The notes beneath the pieces were generated by a model. It was not told where the DNA came from, ran no database searches, and saw only the letters and a list, made by a program, of their open reading frames with translations. From NCBI GenBank assembly GCA_030062745.1, contig CP099839.1:16802733-16866732 (forward strand): 64,000 bases of DNA, in the 5' to 3' direction. Shown here in pieces: positions 1-13,300 of the stretch; the first letter of the stretch is position 1; the number at the start of each line of letters is the position of its first letter. The DNA is from Capitulum mitella (Eukaryota > Arthropoda > Thecostraca > Pollicipedomorpha > Pollicipedidae). A program made the translations under genes and the position numbers.

Positions 1-118
1 CTACTGATCACGGTTGTGGTACCCAAGGAGTTTCAATCCAAAGGTACTCCTTGCCCTTTTGTTTGCATTGCTACTGATCCTTCACAAAACACGAAATAGG
101 ACAACGAAAACGGCCGAG

Positions 119-165
119 TGTGAGGTTATGTGACAAGGTCAGGACAGGTCACGTCGGGTCTTTAA
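119..165 (+). repeat. Relic related to the 1.2-kb TTAA elements
   Basis: TGAGGTTATGTGACAAGGTC followed by further AGGTCA half-sites resembles the inner stretch of the element at 17.8-19.1 kb (TGAGGTTATTTTACAAGGTC near 18.17 kb). No ends are visible, so this is a fragment or a diverged relative. Confidence 0.4.
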
Positions 166-1644
166 CGTTCTACTCTGTCGGTATTTAAAACAAATATTTG
201 TACAAGTGACTTCTTCCGTTTTTGACGCATACATGGACAATAACTTGTCAGCGACGCTCAGAAACCTCAAATATAGAGAAACGAGAAACGATACTATATC
301 GGACCACCTGATGCCATATATTACTATACGCACTTTATAACTTATCCGTAATGCTCATTCTGTTATCTTTTTATTAGCATGTTCAGAATTGCTCTAGCTT
401 TATTGTGGGTCGAGCTGGAGCTCTTCTTAGAAAATCCTATCTTTTACATATATAGGCTAAAAAGTTGCATCATTTTCAAAATTTTCGAAAATTTTAAGCG
501 TTTCAAAACGTACTGATCGCGAGCTTTCCGGCGATATGTTTCAGTTTTCATCAGCGTTCCGTTCGCTCCATAGAAAGAGGACTCTATCTGGACTTTAAAA
601 AAGTAAAAAACGTCCCCCCCGTTTGAGTGAGGGTTAACATTCTTGCGCGCGTATGCCGTCATGGCCCCTCCTGAAATCGAAACTAATGGTGATTATGGGC
701 TGAAAGTGGCACCATTAGAAAGGCTCTTTCTTCGCCTTGCTAAAATCACCACACTTGGCCTACTTTGAGCGTTACATCTTCGGAAAGATCATGTGAAGTG
801 GAGCCGTGTTATAAAAGCTCTGGCGATCGTCGCTTTTTTGTCCGTTTGGTGACTTTGAGCATTTTCAAAATTCGAAAGCGGATCAAATATGCTGCTCATT
901 GGTACGATGCCAGGTAAAAGACACCTGAAAGTATGCCAGGCCATGTTGGAACATGGTTCTCGCTGGTGATTATGCCTCTGCCGACCCGCAGCGGGGTGGT
1001 GACCCAAAATGTTATAGTCCGATAAAAAATAATAATTTAGTTTCTGAGTTGCTGACGATTTCCGGAAGGGTATCCCGAGTTTCAAAAGAGTAACTTAGAT
1101 CGTTAAAAAAATATTAAAGAAAAACTAGGGTGGGAGACAAACTGAGCCACATCACGGAGTAGGTTAATTATAATCAGAAATGGTTTCCGTCTTGCACATA
1201 TTCATAGCTCGTCGAAAGAGATAAGAGCATGACTTCCAATTTCCGGGCAAAAACCAGACGCGTAGCCATGCAGAACATGCCAGGAGAAACAAAGCACAAA
1301 AATGGCTTCAGAAACAAAATTTCGCGCGCTAGCCTCATCCGGTACTACTGGGGCGCACAGTCGCTCCAGGGTACACAGTGTTAACTGAGGGGGCACATGC
1401 CCTCGATTCCCTCGTGGTAGTTACGGGCCTGGAGAGAGTGATAAATAACTTGGTGCAATACCACGCAATGAGACAGCCTTCCGCTGTGTACAGTGCTGAC
1501 CCTTTCCACACGACAATGTGGATTACCCGGACGTTTGCCCTGTCATCGCGTTTTCGACGTCGCACCAGTGTAATCACGTTCCCAACTTGGCTGTCCAGGC
1601 TACCATACGTGAGAATCATGCTCCCTTATGGAGCCGTAGTCCCA

Positions 1645-1790
1645 CAGACCGCCGAACGGGCCCACGTGACCGCGCCGCTCCCTCATTCACTGACTGTCGG
1701 AGGGGCCCAAGTGACCACGTTGCTTCCTCCTCCCACCGACTGCCGGACGGGCCCACGTGACCACGTCTCTCCCTTCTCCCACGTGTCTAG
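1645..1790. repeat. Short tandem repeat, about 46 bp, three units
   Basis: Three successive diverged units each carry CCGNNCGG(A)GGGGCCC and (A)CGTGACC motifs, with GGGCCC near 1658, 1704 and 1749. CACGTG E-box-like hexamers recur in two of the units. Confidence 0.6.
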
Positions 1791-4700
1791 GGCCGCCGTG
1801 CTGGCGGTGACCACCCACGCCGAGACTCCAACAGACTGCTCAAGACCCGACAGATTCAAAAGGTAAACAGCGAGCACGCTGTTCGTCGTTCTCGCACCTA
1901 AGGATCATCCCACAGATATAAATCTCCACCTACCTAGTTTAGTTCTTTGTCTTCGAATCCATCGGGGCATTTTGCGCTAAATTAATTTTCTTCTTGCTAT
2001 CGAATGCCCTTCTTCCGAATGGACGACGCACCTTTTCCTGTTTTCATCTGAACCACCTTAAGCAGAAAAATACACGCGTAGCGCGTGAATCGGATCAAAA
2101 ACCACTGGTATCTCACATCGCCGTATTATTTCTCACCACAAATGTAATTTATCGTTCCTCTAGCACTCTGAAGCTATTTATGCACTTCGCAAGTAATTGC
2201 ACCACAGACTAGCCATCGTTTCGTGTCGACGCTGGGTTTACATGACAGCCATAAGTAAAAAGCTGTCCGGTGCTCGTCTTTCGCTGTCGTCACCGACCTA
2301 AATAAGATCGTTTGGCGCAGCATTAGTCAAAGATATCGAATACCCTCAATAAATCAGTGGTTAATTGGACTCCCAGTCAATAACTGTCACCATTAAATAC
2401 TAAGGACACCTAGTTGTAACCAGTCGGCGATACAGCGATACTGGTAAGGGTGGTGCCTGGCGCGCGGCCCTTCCGCCTTGCTCCCTATAGATACGGAGCC
2501 GGCGAGGGTTAACAGATGTCTAGGGTCATCTGACGTGGCGTCGGCGAGGGCTGGACAGCCGGGGGCGACCCAGTGTTCTTGAGCCCGTCTCCCTTGGCGT
2601 TGTTAAGCTGATTCGGTATGTGCACAGCAAACCATGCTGTGAAGACAGACTTTCATAGTCAACCCGTTTCCAGCTTTGAACCTGAAGCCCGTTTGGTTGT
2701 CAGGATTTTGACGAAGAATTTATTAGTTGATGAAAAGAGCTTCGTCGATGACTATTAGAGGGCGTCATCCCCGACGTATATAGTATGACGTATGATATCT
2801 CCGTCATCACCGGCGTATATATATATACGTATATATCTGTGTCTATGTATGTATATATTTATGCTGCACATCTAACCTTGACATGTACAACGTACATATG
2901 GACAGCTGCTTTAACAAGAACAAGGCTATTTTTAAGCAATCGGTGTCACACGACGTCATCCTTAAGCTTCTGCTTTTTGCTAGTCATAATCGACCTTGTC
3001 TCGGTGGGGAGGTTTCTGCCGTGCCTCCCGGACACAACTATTGCCACCAGGGGGCGTTTGTGCTGCCGAACGGTGATAAATCCTTCTGCCCAGCGGGCAG
3101 GCCCGACAGGCGTGCAAACATCATCAATCCCAGCGGGCCAGAGGCACTGCGCTCTTCCGACGCTGCTGCACGGCGCAGCTGACCCAGTTGGGGGTCCGCC
3201 GGGTCGGAGCGGGGGCGACAATCGACGCGCTCGACGCCGGCGTGGTCTGTGTCCAGGCGCGGGCTGCAGCGGCGCGCCTCGACGGCTCAGGCGTCCTCTC
3301 GCCCCGGCGGCTGGTTCACTCAGCCATCGCCAGACATTTTATTCATTTTTACCAACGCGTATGACAAGGGTCGTTGCCACCTACTGACCATTTCGCTCCC
3401 AATGGAGATCGAGCAACGAAAAAACCGAGCGATAAAATGTTTCACTGGGATTAAAAGGTACATGCTTTGGCCTGTTCAGATCATATGGTAACCTACTGGA
3501 CCATGGCGAAAGAGAGAACCATATTGCTTAGCGCCTCCGTGACCATTACAAAAGCTTTGTAGCTAAACGGTCTAATAACCAAGTTTTTTGCAGTGATTTG
3601 GTTTCAAAACTGAGCCATCGTTTAAGCTTACGATTATTTTCTACCTTGGGGTCAAAGTCAGATCAATAAAATGTGATAGGATTATCATATTTTATGATGC
3701 TGCTAGTTTGTTTTATTGTCACAGAGGAAACCCATGTTCAAATTCTGAAATCAGCATAAACAATTAAATGACTGCTTATCATATCAAAGGTTATAAAAAC
3801 TTGATGAAGCAGGTACAAAGGGAGTTCATATAAGTCAGTGACCTTAATTAACCTTGGAAACATCACTGACCTTTCAAATTCCGAAATGTGCCAAACATGC
3901 AAAAAACTGACTCCATATCTTGTCAGACTTCTGAAACTGAAGTGGAAAGGTACCTCAAATCAGAAAACAGCTTACAAGCCCTCGAGAATAACGTCCAATG
4001 TCCTAACTTGGTGGCCCAACATGACCAGGTGTTTTTTGCTGTTGCTGAACCGGAAATGGCCGGTAAATGCCGCGCAGGGGGAAGGCAGGGTCGCCTTGAA
4101 ATCCGTATCGTCGGGACATGCAACTACCGAGTGAGATTACTGGTAGCAATAAGATTTGTCAAGATAGGGGCTAATCATTTTTTGAGGTGTCTCGATCATT
4201 TCGAGGTAACTCACTCCCTGAAATAATTAAACGTGCCGGCTTTCTGTCCCGTCGCCGCCCCTGTTGGTTTCAAAGGAAGGGGAGGGGAGGGGGAGTGTCA
4301 CAGTCGATCACGTGATGGTTCTGGGCGGCCAGCACCGTCGGCCGAGGTCAGCCGCGCCACATTTGATCTTGGCACGCTGATCGGAGACAGCGAGCGGCCT
4401 CAGCCGAAATCGCTGGCCGTCGGGCCGCCAGGTGGAACGTGACCGGGCCACTGTGTGACTCTCGTCCGTTTGGCTAAAAACCAGCAAACTGTAGCAGCCG
4501 GGCTCCGGTCGTCACCTACCAAGCCACAACCAAAACGAAGATCGGAAGCTTGAAGAAACGCCACTGTTGCGCTGCCTGCTCGTTGAGGACTCCGAATTCA
4601 CAACAATCACCATCTGCGCGACATCTGGGTCAAATGTTGATGTCCAGATTACACGACCGCAGCTTGCGAAAATGTGCTGGGAATCGACTTGGCTTATTTC

Positions 4701-5883
4701 TAAAATAACTCCGATGACCAAGATACGACGAAAATTCTGTTGATATAATTCATTATGATCTGTAGACAGACACCAGGTGAAAACCCACTGTCTTGGGTTA
4801 TTTTTGTCTTAACACCAACTCGAAAGCACTTCGAAACATTGAGGGGCATGAAACACGCAAGGAACTAAACCATAATTTAAAAAAAAAACATAATTTTGTA
4901 AACAGTGCAGTGTTTCTTGTATGCACAGGTTGACATAAAATGAGCTGGCAGAATGCTATGGTGTTGTGAAAACGCATTTTCTGAAACTTTTACTTCCTCC
5001 AAAACAGGGGTTTCATTTCGCCAGCGGACCCAGAAGTACTGTTCCAATTATTCTGTAATATCGCATGGCTGTTTTTTACCTTTTTACATATTGCCCCATA
5101 ATTTGAGGTCAATATCTTGACTAGTCACTAGCGCATGGCGCCTTTCCGAGGACATTTCACGGTGAAATCACGAAACGGTGATGGCCGCCATCGAGAAACA
5201 AACGTTTAAAGTTTTTAGGGAACTCAGTCTTACTACATATTATGCACGGGTGTCACCGACAGTGTCAGGGACCTCCACGCTTTGGAACACATTACGTCAT
5301 CCTACGTCAAAGTTACGAGCTGTCACTTAGCTTTCCGACTTCTTCGATGGGTTTTGATGTAATCGGAAATGGCTCCTTTGTGTAGTGGAAAGTAGTTCGA
5401 GTACTTACTCATTCTCAGAAGTTGTTTTGGGGCCCTTCAAAACGCCCTAATGTTACGTCTCATAGAATCCAATGAAAAACTGGATCCACTGACATGACCT
5501 CCTTTGAGGTCATATGCAAGGCCACTGTGCGCCGTAAAAGAGTCAAAAGGGATAATGTCGTTCAGCCAACAGACTAAGATACACTATCATTTTCGACTCG
5601 CCGCTCCATCACGCCAGGTTGGGAAATGGCTGGGAGAGAGAGAGGGGGTCTCGTACATCTACTATATCTCCCCCCGTACTGTCGAATGTGGCCAAGTGGC
5701 GAATGCTGCGACTTGGCCTTGAACGGCCAAGTCGCAGTCTCGTCCAAAATCTCATTTCCGACAGCTTGCGCTGGTGCCATGGTGGGACAAACATAACTAC
5801 AATGAAGAACTGGAGGCATAAAACCACACCAGACCGTTGCTCTCACGGATGTCGTTCGTTTTGTTTTGAGGGAAGACTGTTTT

Positions 5884-5960
5884 TTTTTATATAACTAAGT
5901 ATATATATAGAAATATATATAGAAATATATATATAGAAATATATATATATATTTCTATGC
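5884..5960. repeat. TA-rich microsatellite with interspersed TAGAAATA
   Basis: Runs of TATATATA broken by TAGAAATA units, ending in ATATTTCTAT, so that the right half can pair with the left. Simple-sequence DNA. Confidence 0.85.
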
Positions 5961-6297
5961 ATCTGTGTGTGGGTAAGAGAGTGTGCTGGTGTGTGTGGTG
6001 GATTTGTGGGCGCGTACTATCGTTGGTTTGTTGCATGCAGTTTCTGATTCTTGGTTTTATATTTTCATTCCATTGCCTTTTTACGTACATTGGTAATTAA
6101 GATTTTTTCCTGAAGAGGCGTTGGTAGGGCACAGTGGCACTACCAAGCGTTATGAAAAAGGACACCCCTGGTCACTGTGCCTGTTTTGATCACAATTTCT
6201 ACCAATAGTTATTTTCTAAATGTTTTAGGATATCTGATGTCCTAGTCTAAATCTCCTGTTGATCTCTTATGTTTTGTGGTATTTGTTTTTGTAATCA

Positions 6298-6345
6298 TTG
6301 GCTATTTCCCTCATTAAAACTGGCAGAAAATATTGGGGAGGGCCT
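6298..6345 (+). repeat. Dispersed repeat, copy 1
   Basis: ATTTCCCTCATTAAAACTGG followed by CAGAAAATATTGGGG is repeated almost unchanged near 10.79 kb. This suggests the end of a dispersed element; no complete boundaries are seen. Confidence 0.5.
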
Positions 6346-8289
6346 GAAATCAGCTTTGAAGGGACCGAGATCCACATTCAGCGGTGGGGGAGAAGGGGCA
6401 TGTCCCCAACGAAGGAATACAACTTGACACCCCTGGTGGCCGTATTTAAATTCAAACAGTGGCATTTAATGCAATGGGCCCAGTTTAAATCCCTGTTCTG
6501 CTGTGTTCCTACTACGCGGCATCTGGGGGTGATGACCTCCCTTGCCCACGACCGCGGCTGCTGACGAAAGTGATGTTTGTTGACTCAACAGGGGCGCGCA
6601 TGCGGCCATGCAGCAGTCTCATGACATTCTTCGCATATGAAGCAATCGCGATGCGAGGTATCTGTCTCGACATCGTCAGCATCTTGACATATGCAAACAC
6701 GCTACTTGAAACACATCATCGAAAGTAACGGAGAAGGCTCATTACGTCTAATCTGAACGTCAGTGTTTTTTGGCGCCCTCAAATTAGGGGTGATAACTTA
6801 TCTTGCAGGATCAGCAATGTACGAGACAAACAAATACAGAATACATATGTTTGCCAATCTTCAGCACAACGAGGATTGTCAAAGGGATTCAAGGTATGCG
6901 TACCTTGCATCTTAGCCAACTGGCACAAAACTTTTCAGATATAACTGCACTCTGGCAAACCATTGAAAGTAGCACCATTCTGAGATGTGCATTAAGAGAT
7001 TTCACGCGTCGCTAAGAGATGTGTGAAAGCTGCCAGGCAGCAGGGCTGCCCCAGCACTCCAAAATGACAATGGTATGTAATGCTTCAGTAACAACTGCAT
7101 ACAGAAGTTCACAGCAACAAAAGTTGCGAGTAGGAAGAAACTTGAAGCCGCTGTTGTGAAACAACCTCAAAATTTTGTTTCTGCTGGGACGTAGCTGACC
7201 GGACACTGTATGTTACAATGTGTTTTTTTGCTGTGGTTTTTACTATTAACTCAGCATTCACGTGCAGGTGGTCCAAAAGGCCACGATAGTGCCGCTTCGA
7301 CAGCGAACTTTTTACAAAGAATCTGAGGGGGAAACATTTCGTCCAGCCCCCACCGCTATGAACGGACAGGAAGTAATGGATCTCATGCAGTGGCTCCTGG
7401 CAAGTGACTGAAACCGTGTCAGCGGCATCACGCCATATCACAGCAGTACTGCAGTGTCGACCCGGGGAGCCTTGTTCCTGACGCAGCCGACCGTCCGAAT
7501 CGAGCCAGCCAAAAAGGTTGTCCGTGGTGCACAGCAGCACCTTTCATCCCTTTGCCAATATGATACGGATGTATCTTTTGGCCTTTCGAACAGTACTACG
7601 GAGCCTGCGATGGAACTAACCATCAGATGCACTCGATGCGAATCAGATTAACATAGAGCATGGATTTTGAGTTTATTTTGGTGTCAAGAGAAGAGACGCC
7701 ACAGTGGCAATTACTACTCCTTGGGTAGGCAGTGTTCGCGGATTGATACAACAAAACAACATGATGGTTGGTTATTGGGAAAAAACAGCATGAGTATTTG
7801 AGTATCTGAAATCATTTTTTTTGGTCCACAGCCTCAACGGAATCCGTCCATATTGTTAGATAACTTAACTGTTTTCAAATAACGTCAGAAATAAGATTTG
7901 AACCCTGAATGACAACTGCTGCATACCGTATTTATTACACGAAACGTACAGTCAATTTTATATAACGAAACGTGCCTTGCCCTGATCTCATACGTATGCC
8001 CTATGCTCATGATATATATAAGTAACGATATATGATACCCTGATGCCCTAAGACTATCATTTTCAGCGCCATTATGAGTTTAAGAGCTCTATAATTCACT
8101 ATTTTTTCAGACGTGGACACCATTTGAAATGAATCCTGCGCCATCCTTCAGAGAAACTCTGAAGTAAAAAAGTGCTGAAGAAAAACGTAAAACTCTGAAG
8201 AAAAAAGGACGTGACCTCAGAGTACGCTTACCCTGTGCAACTTTTCATGCTCTGATCCCTCAGCTTGTTCTGATATACTGGAGAGTGGT

Positions 8290-8520
8290 GGACCATGGCC
8301 AGGCATGTGACGCAGACCAACCGGGACTCCGCCGCACCAGCAGGACCCTTAAGCGTCATATGGCCCCGTCAATGCCACGGGACCCCCGTTGCCATGGTGC
8401 CTCTCCGGCGCCACTGGGACTCCCCGGTTCCATAACGGCCCTCCGGTGCCAACAGCACCCTGCGGTACCATAAAGACTCCCGGTACAACGGGGACCAGCG
8501 AAGAGCCAGGGGAACTCTCA
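8290..8520. repeat. Degenerate GC-rich minisatellite
   Basis: Repeated variants of CCACGGGAC, CACTGGGACTCCCCGG and CGGTACCATAAAGACTCCCGG at intervals of about 20-30 bases. The repeat is too diverged for a fixed period to be read by eye. Confidence 0.5.
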
Positions 8521-9118
8521 GAATTGAGCAGACCATGCTTCATGTCGGCCGGAGTCACCGAGGAATCGATCTAGGCTGCAGAGGGGCGTCTGAAGCCGCA
8601 GAGGGCCCCGTCACCACCAGCATGGTTAGCAGAGGCGGTGCCTTCAGATGTGTGCAGCCAGCGGCCGGCCGTGAGGCGCCGTGTCGTCAGAATGGTTAGC
8701 CGGATAAACCGATCATCGGCCAACTGACGTGTGTTTACGCAAGGGAAAATTAGTATTTGTGGTATGCTGACGATGACAACGCGGCCATTTGGGATCGGCT
8801 CAAGTGCAAGGCTCGCCTGCTTCGTTCTTGAGATATAATTGGCCTGTGATCGAATGCGATTCACCTATGTCACAAGACCATTGCTATGAAAGCATAACTA
8901 AACTGAACTGGACTTTGTGCTTCAGGACATTATTGTACGCATTTAGAAGTCCCTGAGCGGCTTTGAATCCGTATTGTGGGAAGCATGATCATCTTCAGTG
9001 TTATCTTCTTCATCGATAATGAACATTATCTCAAGGCAGGTATTCAATAGCAGAACCACTGTCGCGAAATTCAGCTGTGCCTTTGCTCTGCGCACTTGTC
9101 TTTGGTAGAAATTATTGT

Positions 9119-10346
9119 TTAACCCGTCCCCGACTGGGGGGGGCAGTTGACTGCCCCCCCTGAGGTTTTTCAGGGATTGCGAGAGAACGAACGAACACAG
9201 AGTCACAAAACTTTGTGTACCTTTTGCTCCATCAATTTTACGTCTCGTGTCAAAATTTTGACCTCAGGTCAGGTCAGGTGTCTGACCTAGACCAGGTCAA
9301 ACAGACCTAAGTCCAAAAAAGTTTAGCGCCCTCTAACTTTTTCGCAAAACAAGATATCTCGATAATACTTACAGGGATTAGTGATCGTGATAAATGCAAC
9401 AAATCTGCTATCTCGGATTTTTCGGAGTTTTCCGGGTCATTGACCTAAGGTCAAGCCCATTTTTCAGACATATCGCCGTTTTTTCTGAAATTGACGGAAT
9501 ATTTCATCACATTTTTAGTGTCGGCTGAAGCAGACATCTAGTTACCGTCATTGGGCAAAGTATCAGTGACTTCCAGCCATTGACCTGAGGTCAGGTCACG
9601 AATAACTGAAGTGGGCCAAAATGTACCACCGTCAAAATCGACGATGAATTACTCAGAATGGGTAGAAAATGGCACAACCATCTTGCACAGACTTAAGTAA
9701 TACCAGGAACCTCAAAAAGTTTGGAAAAGTAGCATATTTTGGAAATAAACAGGCTCTCGCGAATAAAGCTCCGCCAACTTTGTAGATTGGCAACCAATCA
9801 ATTTTTCCAAAATTTAAGCATGAGAAACCATCACAAGAACCACAAAGATCAATAAAATTTACATAGATCGTCTTTTTTCGTGAAAATAAAGGAACGCTAA
9901 AATTAGTCCTCGTCAATTTGGTACCGCATACGGCAGCGGCTCACAGTGACGCCTGACGGGAGAATTACGGTGTCTTTAACTCAACGTTTCGGCGTATATA
10001 TTGAACAAATCTGAGGAAATTAGACGTGTATCGGCATCCGCGGACATTTACTTGTGCGCTGGTGCCGTTACCTATGCGTTATTAGTTACAGCCCTTGAGA
10101 TTGAGGCCATTTCTCGGTCTCATGCAGTCGGCTATGAGAAAATATATATAGGGCGTAAATTGGCTTACATATTATCTAAAACTAAAAATGAGACCAGTTT
10201 CGAGCTCTACCCGTGACGGGCTTTCCAACGGTATGCTTATTTTTATCGTGCGACTAACCGTTCGTGAGTTAGAGGGGGGGGCAGTCAACTGCCCCCCCCC
10301 CCAGTCGCCGGTGTTCGGGACGGACCGACGGTCGTGCGCGGGTTAA
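9119..10346. mobile_element. TTAA-flanked non-autonomous element (piggyBac-type MITE), subfamily B
   Basis: TTAA on both sides (9119-9122 and 10343-10346) flanks a 1220-bp body starting CCCGTCCCCGAC and ending GCGCGGG. Just inside each end is a G-run, CAGTTGACTG and a C-run (near 9137 and 10268), in inverted orientation. There is no transposase frame. TTAA target duplication with CCC-starting ends is characteristic of piggyBac-superfamily elements. The interior carries AGGTCA half-sites, including everted TGACCTnAGGTCA near 9441 and 9580. Subterminal architecture is shared with the 17.8-kb element, but the sequence differs. Confidence 0.72.
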
Positions 10347-13300
10347 ACGTAACTTTTATAAACACCGGCTCATAATGGACATACAGAGCACCTGCAGTCT
10401 AACAGGCACCTGTTCCACTTTGCATAGATAGAACCAGCTGTTTCTTCTCTGAGATACATCACTATAACTGCTGGAGGATAATATTATGATCAAGGAAGTC
10501 GATTTATGTAAATGATTAAGGGAGGGGCCGAGCCGAGGCCCCGACAACCTAAACTCCCCCAAATGTGGATTTGTGAACGGATTTAGCCCGCTTTATTTTG
10601 ACCAACGAAAACTGATAAGTTTTTTTTCGTCACCATTTATCAACTAAAACATTGCATTAATCCCGATATGTAAAGGTTTATATATTGATAGAAGACAGAA
10701 AGATAGACAGATACATCGCTTCAGACTTTATTCTTTACTTTCTGCCTACTTATTACCTATTGCAGCCGTTCTTCTCGTTATTATTACTCATTTCCCTTTA
10801 AAACTGGCAGAAAATATGGGGCGGGGGGCAAACCAACAATGGGTGGGCGCAAATCAAAACTGGGTGGGCCAGGACCCTCTCAAAAGAATAGAGATCGATA
10901 CCCCTGATTATGATCATGCCGGTGTAACAAATGGACTGCCACAATGCCGTAATTTAAAACGAGGAAGAAAAACCTTCGTTTTTTTGGCTATGTATTTGGA
11001 AATCTCGAGCGTTGCGATGAAAATAATCCGGAAACACTCCGGAATGCAAAGCTGTAATGCTAAACTACGCTCAGTTATCAACAGGCAGCTATGCTGGCCA
11101 GCAGGACCTTTATCACTTATGAGACATCAGCCTATCAACTTGAGACCCGAAAAACCCTCCACCCGCACGATGAGTGACATTGGTATCAGTGGAAACAATA
11201 ATGCGGTCTGCAAATGCAATATCAAAAGAGCTCAAACTGCCGCGTCACCAACGAGCTATGAATATCACCCGTTTATAAGAACTGGCGATTCGAACATGGC
11301 ATTAGTTGTGAATTTCAGCCTAGTGCTGCACTACTGTTGCACAGGATGATGCAAAGGACACTGACCTCTTAGAGTCATCCATGCCTCAAAGCAAGCCCCA
11401 TGCAACGTTCCAGGACTGCTGCACGCCGTCGAACGACACACTGGACCTCCCTGACTCTCCGTGCGCCGACCACTTGGGTACACCTCCCGCGGTGACTTCG
11501 TCACCGTTCCAGCCCTCTGCTATTGGCTAGCAGCTCCCGATGACGTCATACACTTGACTTGGCGCATTAATTTCAGCCGGGTAGGTAATTAATTCCATTG
11601 GGGAGGGGAGCGAGGTCTTATATCGTTGTTCTCCATCGACTCCCTGAGCCTCACACGGAAACGTCAACAAAGGATTTGTGGTGTTTGAAACATGGAAATC
11701 AGACTAACAGAGTAATTTTGTTTTTAATGAGCTTCTTCTCCGAGAGGAAAAGGTCGGACAGAAGCGCTCCTGTTCGAGCTAAGCAGACAAAACAGATATA
11801 ATACAAATCCAAGCAAAAAGTGAAAGGAAATGTTTTCACTACTTAACGCCATCCATTATCAGCATAAAACACACAAAATATAACGGATCAGATGTGTTTA
11901 CGGCAGCGGTAGTTCTGCGAATCGCTGCATGTGTCAGGAAGTTGACTTCGGCGTATCATGAGCTAGAAGCGCAGCCGTCGCCCCGCCCGGCGGCGGTGCA
12001 CACATGCGGGCCGTTTTTGAGCTCGGTCCAGAGCTGTCAGGGACGGGGATGGCCGGCCCTGGCCCTGGCCGCTCACAGCACGACGAGGGTGGGCCGATCA
12101 CAGCACGGCCCGCACTTGCAATCCACATTTTGTGCCGGGCGCCGGAGGGATTACTCTGGATATTCCTTGGCTGCTAGGAGCTGAGTGCAAATGACTGGCC
12201 TACTTTTAGTGTCGAGAAACTACGCCTGCAGACGAAATGCAAGTAAAAGTCTCGGACATCCGGAACAACGGTTGCAACTGTTTCATCGCCTGAGATATGT
12301 TTTACTTTTAAAAAGCAGTTTTTCTTCGCGTCACCACTGTATGATATTCGTTGCAACAGACACCATCGCTGAGCTAGGAGAATACTGACCTATCAGCACA
12401 TCCGATCGAAGCCACAGTCGTCCTCGCAGCTAACAGCAGTCTGCCTTTGGCCAGCCCTTCTCAGCATCTGCGTAGAAGCGTTTCTTAAGCTGTAAGAGCT
12501 TGAGACATTTCGAGACATTATTTCCATTAAGTACCACAGGGTATAGGCTAATTTTTTTTACGGCTGCCGGCCTACCTGCTCCTTGGGCTCCAATATACGT
12601 CCAGACTTCTCAGCATGTCCTGTCATTGCAAGCGAAGTGGAATGATCCTATTCCTTGTCGATTATGTTTACTGAGATGTTGTGCAGTTAGCATGACAGGT
12701 CACGTGCTACCAGATTTGGATCAGAGCAAGACGATCACACAGAACTGTTTGCAGAGTAGTTGTTGAGGCATGCCGCTCAGCGGCAGGTGGAATGTTTATT
12801 ACGTTACAGAACGGAGGTAGAACAATATTTGGGATGTTTTTAAATGAAAAAATGTAAAATTTTGATTACAATTTCACGATACTTGTTGTGGGTGGATTAT
12901 GTCGAGGCGTTTTTGGATTTTATTCTATTCCTCCCATCCGAAAGCACAAAAAAGCATTCGGATAAATTCCAAGAATCATTGTGGGTGATTTTAAAGACAG
13001 GTAAAGGCATTTTTCAAGTGAGAATCGTGGTACTGCACAAAACGAAATACTAAGGAAGTTTGGAAAGTGCGTAGAATCTGAAACGAATCAAACTGTTTCG
13101 GTAAAAGTTAAACGACGAAAAAAACGCACATCAGTCACGCCGACAAACGCCGGCTGGGACTGCGGACTCAGAAATCACTTTACTCATGTGGCGTGATAAG
13201 CTGACTGCTCCGATCTAAAGAGCTGCACGATGACTTAAATTACTACTGTAATGAATTTTAATTCGTTGCATTCTTTTAATATGTGGGCTGGAGGATATCG

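Larger units (their letters stand above)
1..9118. other. Gene-free spacer, left edge
   Basis: No coding sequence could be supported on either strand: open frames are short, lack family resemblance and show no convincing splice pairs. Contents are AT-rich DNA with a likely TTAA-element relic at 119-165, a 46-bp tandem repeat near 1.65 kb, TA-rich runs near 2.8 and 5.9 kb, and a degenerate GC-rich repeat near 8.3-8.5 kb. Confidence 0.6.

Noticed and set aside
7109-7540. 143-codon minus-strand frame
   Set aside because: No motif, and no flanking exon or promoter evidence; consistent with chance.
10816-11349. 177-codon plus-strand frame as a gene
   Set aside because: It starts in a dispersed repeat, has no recognised domain, and has ordinary spacer composition.
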